In this document: positions 21,792 to 23,521 of the stretch, in pieces
Numbering within the stretch: position 1 is the first letter of the stretch
Layout of the letters: each line of letters starts with the position of its first letter
DNA from: ZC4RG30 sp964455685
GTDB lineage: Bacteria > Pseudomonadota > Gammaproteobacteria > Steroidobacterales > Steroidobacteraceae
DNA: 23,521 nt
Reading direction: 5' to 3'
NCBI GenBank assembly: GCA_964455685.1
Contig: CAYVZE010000044.1
Location: 1-23,521, forward strand
Position numbers and translations under genes: made by a program
Notes under the pieces: generated by a model
Databases searched by the model: none
Told to the model about the DNA's origin: nothing
The model's input: only the letters and a program-made list of their open reading frames with translations

Positions 21792-23521
21792 TTACTTGCT
21801 GATCTTCACCGACGCCTGCTGCTGCAGCGGCATTGCCGGCACCGCCGGCGGCGTATTGACCACCAGCTTCACCCACAGCGAGTCCTTGTCCTTGAAGAAC
21901 GAGGTCTCTTCTGCCTTGCGCAGCGCATCCAGGCTGCCCGCTTCCTTCGCCGACTCGGCCTTGCTGAAGCCGGGAAGCTCGAAGATCACCCACGAGCCCA
22001 GCTCCATCTCGCTCAGGCTGAGGGAGAACTCCGGACGCTCGGTGGTCAACTTGATCTCGGTCCCGGCCTTGACCGTGGCACCATTGCCGCGCAGGCGGAT
22101 CTGCTCCTTGCCGCGGCTGAGCACGACCGGCGGCTGCGACGCGGCATTGGCGAGCGCAGCGAACACGCCGCCCCGCGGGGCGCCGGTGGAACCCGCGGCA
22201 GCCGCGGCGGCACCGCCCAGGCCCGGCGGCGTGCCGACACCGGGGCCGGCACCGCCGGCACGCGGCGCACCGCCACCGCGACCACCGAAGCCGCCGGCGG
22301 CATTGGCCGCGCCGACGTTCAGGCGGCCGATGTCGCCCTTGCACACCGCAGCGTTCCAGGACTTCTCGATCCTGCAGCTGGAGTCGGCGGCAACGCTGTT
22401 GTTCTCGCCGTCGTACAGCAGGATGTAGGAATCGCCCATGCCGGTGGTCGTGCCGTCCAGGTCGTGGATGGCCAGGCTCTGGTAGGCGCCGGCGCCACGG
22501 TTGTCGTTGTCGAAGCGCCAGTCGATGTTCGGGAAGTACACCGGCTTGGAGTTGACGTACTTCGCGCCCTTGATGGTGTTCTCGGTGGTGACACCGGAGC
22601 TGGTGAACAGCAGCCAGGACAGCGCGCCGGCCTTGCGGGTCTTGTTGTCCTGGTAGTTCACGAAGGTGGTGTTGGCCACGTCGACCCGATAGTCGTAGTA
22701 CTCGTAGCCGCGGATCGGGAAGTCCGGGATCAGGCGCTTGGGCAGGCTGCGGCCGGCCGCCTTCTCCTCCGGCGTCTCCGGATTGCCGATGTTGTCGGTC
22801 TCGGCGACGAACAGCGAATCTGTCACCAGCGACGTGAACGCTTCCCGGCCGAAGGCGCCCGACGACATGGTGAAACCGATGGCGTTGTCGGCCGTCTTCA
22901 GGTTGCGGACGATGAACAGCTCGCCACGGCCCCAGAAGCCGCCATTGCGGTTCTTGTAGGTGGTGAGGTTGTCGAAGTAGGTCTCGAGGGTCCTGCTGTC
23001 CGGATCAGCGGGATTCTCCTTGGGCAGGTAAGTGTTGCCGGCCAGCCCGAAGGTGTTGTCGACGTTGATGTTGCGGTCGAACATGAACCCGTCGAAGTTC
23101 GAGTGGGCCACGTTGTCCCGGAACTCGCGCAGCCTGGTGCGACGCGGCCAGGTGTTCCTGCTGATCTCGGTATCCAGGAACTGCCCGTTCGGGTGCTCCG
23201 GCAGCGACATCCAGAAGCCATTGGCATCCGAGCCGGCGGCCACGTTGCCGATGAACACATTGTCCGGGTTGGTGATCCAGTACGACGCCACCGTGTTGTC
23301 CGAGGGCAGCAGCGTGTCCTTGCCGGACCAGCTCTCCTGCCGGTAGGCCATGCGGTCCTCGTACTTGTGGTCGGCCTCGCCATTGGCCTGCAGGTTGGTG
23401 GGCCGGCAGGGCTTGGTGGGGTGGCACTTGGTCTGGATGGCCAGGTTCCTCACGAACCGGTTGCCGGTCTCGATGCCGTCCTCCAGGAAGAAGCAGTGGC
23501 CCACGTTGTTGTAGGTCACGT
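21792..23521 (-). CDS. CEMIP/TMEM2-like (G8-domain family) beta-helix protein, 5' truncated
   Basis: The open frame enters from beyond the right edge; the GTG at 23519 is an internal codon. The visible 575 residues begin TYNNVGHCFFLEDGIETGN, which I recognise as the parallel-beta-helix region shared by CEMIP, TMEM2 and bacterial G8-domain proteins. Helix-like repeats follow with N, D and F at turn positions (DNVFIGNVAAGSDANGFW; FRDNVAHSNFDGFMFDRN; GGFWGRGELFIVRNLKTADN). A Gly/Ala/Pro-rich linker (about 404-461) precedes a C-terminal domain of about 110 residues (RLRGNGATVKAGTEIKL; LGSWVIFELPGF; DSLWVKLVV). The G8 domain and any signal peptide would be upstream, outside the window. Animal relatives cleave or bind hyaluronan, but activity in bacteria is unproven; a surface or secreted polysaccharide-binding or -cleaving protein is my inference. 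Confidence 0.75.
   Translation of the reverse strand, partial: VTYNNVGHCFFLEDGIETGNRFVRNLAIQTKCHPTKPCRPTNLQANGEADHKYEDRMAYRQESWSGKDTLLPSDNTVASYWITNPDNVFIGNVAAGSDANGFWMSLPEHPNGQFLDTEISRNTWPRRTRLREFRDNVAHSNFDGFMFDRNINVDNTFGLAGNTYLPKENPADPDSRTLETYFDNLTTYKNRNGGFWGRGELFIVRNLKTADNAIGFTMSSGAFGREAFTSLVTDSLFVAETDNIGNPETPEEKAAGRSLPKRLIPDFPIRGYEYYDYRVDVANTTFVNYQDNKTRKAGALSWLLFTSSGVTTENTIKGAKYVNSKPVYFPNIDWRFDNDNRGAGAYQSLAIHDLDGTTTGMGDSYILLYDGENNSVAADSSCRIEKSWNAAVCKGDIGRLNVGAANAAGGFGGRGGGAPRAGGAGPGVGTPPGLGGAAAAAAGSTGAPRGGVFAALANAASQPPVVLSRGKEQIRLRGNGATVKAGTEIKLTTERPEFSLSLSEMELGSWVIFELPGFSKAESAKEAGSLDALRKAEETSFFKDKDSLWVKLVVNTPPAVPAMPLQQQASVKISK

Noticed and set aside
1..23521. Search by eye for CRISPR arrays, tRNA or rRNA genes, IS elements, integrases and att repeats
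   Set aside because: No regularly spaced repeats, transposase-like proteins, terminal repeats or structural RNA signatures were seen. This is a visual reading; covariance-model and IS searches would be decisive.

Overview
The window is about 23.5 kb of GC-rich DNA with short spacers and many ATGA-type gene overlaps. It carries a TonB-dependent receptor, Sec, Tat and lipoprotein signals, OmpA-type and cytochrome c' genes, and PiT/DUF47 and SlyD homologues. Together these point to a Gram-negative proteobacterium. A gammaproteobacterium of the Steroidobacter/Nevskia/Xanthomonas sphere is my inference from gene style; no rRNA or marker gene is present to prove it. I see no tRNA, rRNA, IS element, integrase, phage gene or CRISPR array. 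It reads as ordinary chromosome rather than an island.

Layout. (1) 1-4497, +: a Gld-type ABC export operon: an ATPase cut by the window edge, a fused GldF-GldG permease/auxiliary protein with an internal domain duplication, and a DUF4340 protein. A GNRA-loop terminator follows. (2) 4618-8043, +: a two-domain sulfurtransferase and a TonB-dependent receptor. (3) 8202-9164, +: a small lipoprotein and a small coiled-coil protein. (4) 9237-13626, -: an outer-membrane beta-barrel protein, then a LysR regulator upstream of and codirectional with a two-subunit molybdenum hydroxylase of the IorAB type. (5) 13698-16735: a DUF554 membrane protein (+), a pair of overlapping small membrane-protein genes (-), and the DUF47-PiT phosphate transport pair (-). 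(6) 17172-19494, +: a small GNAT-like protein, then a tight three-gene operon of exported proteins (DUF6152 plus two tandem paralogues). (7) 19638-21115, -: cytochrome c', SlyD-type prolyl isomerase and an 88-residue basic protein. (8) 21237-21716, +: a DUF6265 secreted protein, separated by a strong bidirectional terminator from (9) 21792-23521, -: the C-terminal part of a large beta-helix protein resembling the CEMIP/TMEM2 (G8-domain) family.

How the genes fit together. Most of the window concerns the envelope: export, uptake across both membranes, periplasmic redox proteins and secreted proteins of unknown role. The best candidates for something undescribed are the three-gene DUF6152/tandem-paralogue operon, the duplicated-domain GldFG fusion, and the CEMIP-like protein with its Gly/Ala/Pro-rich linker. 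The regulatory dyads around the LysR-iorAB locus are the most striking non-coding structure.
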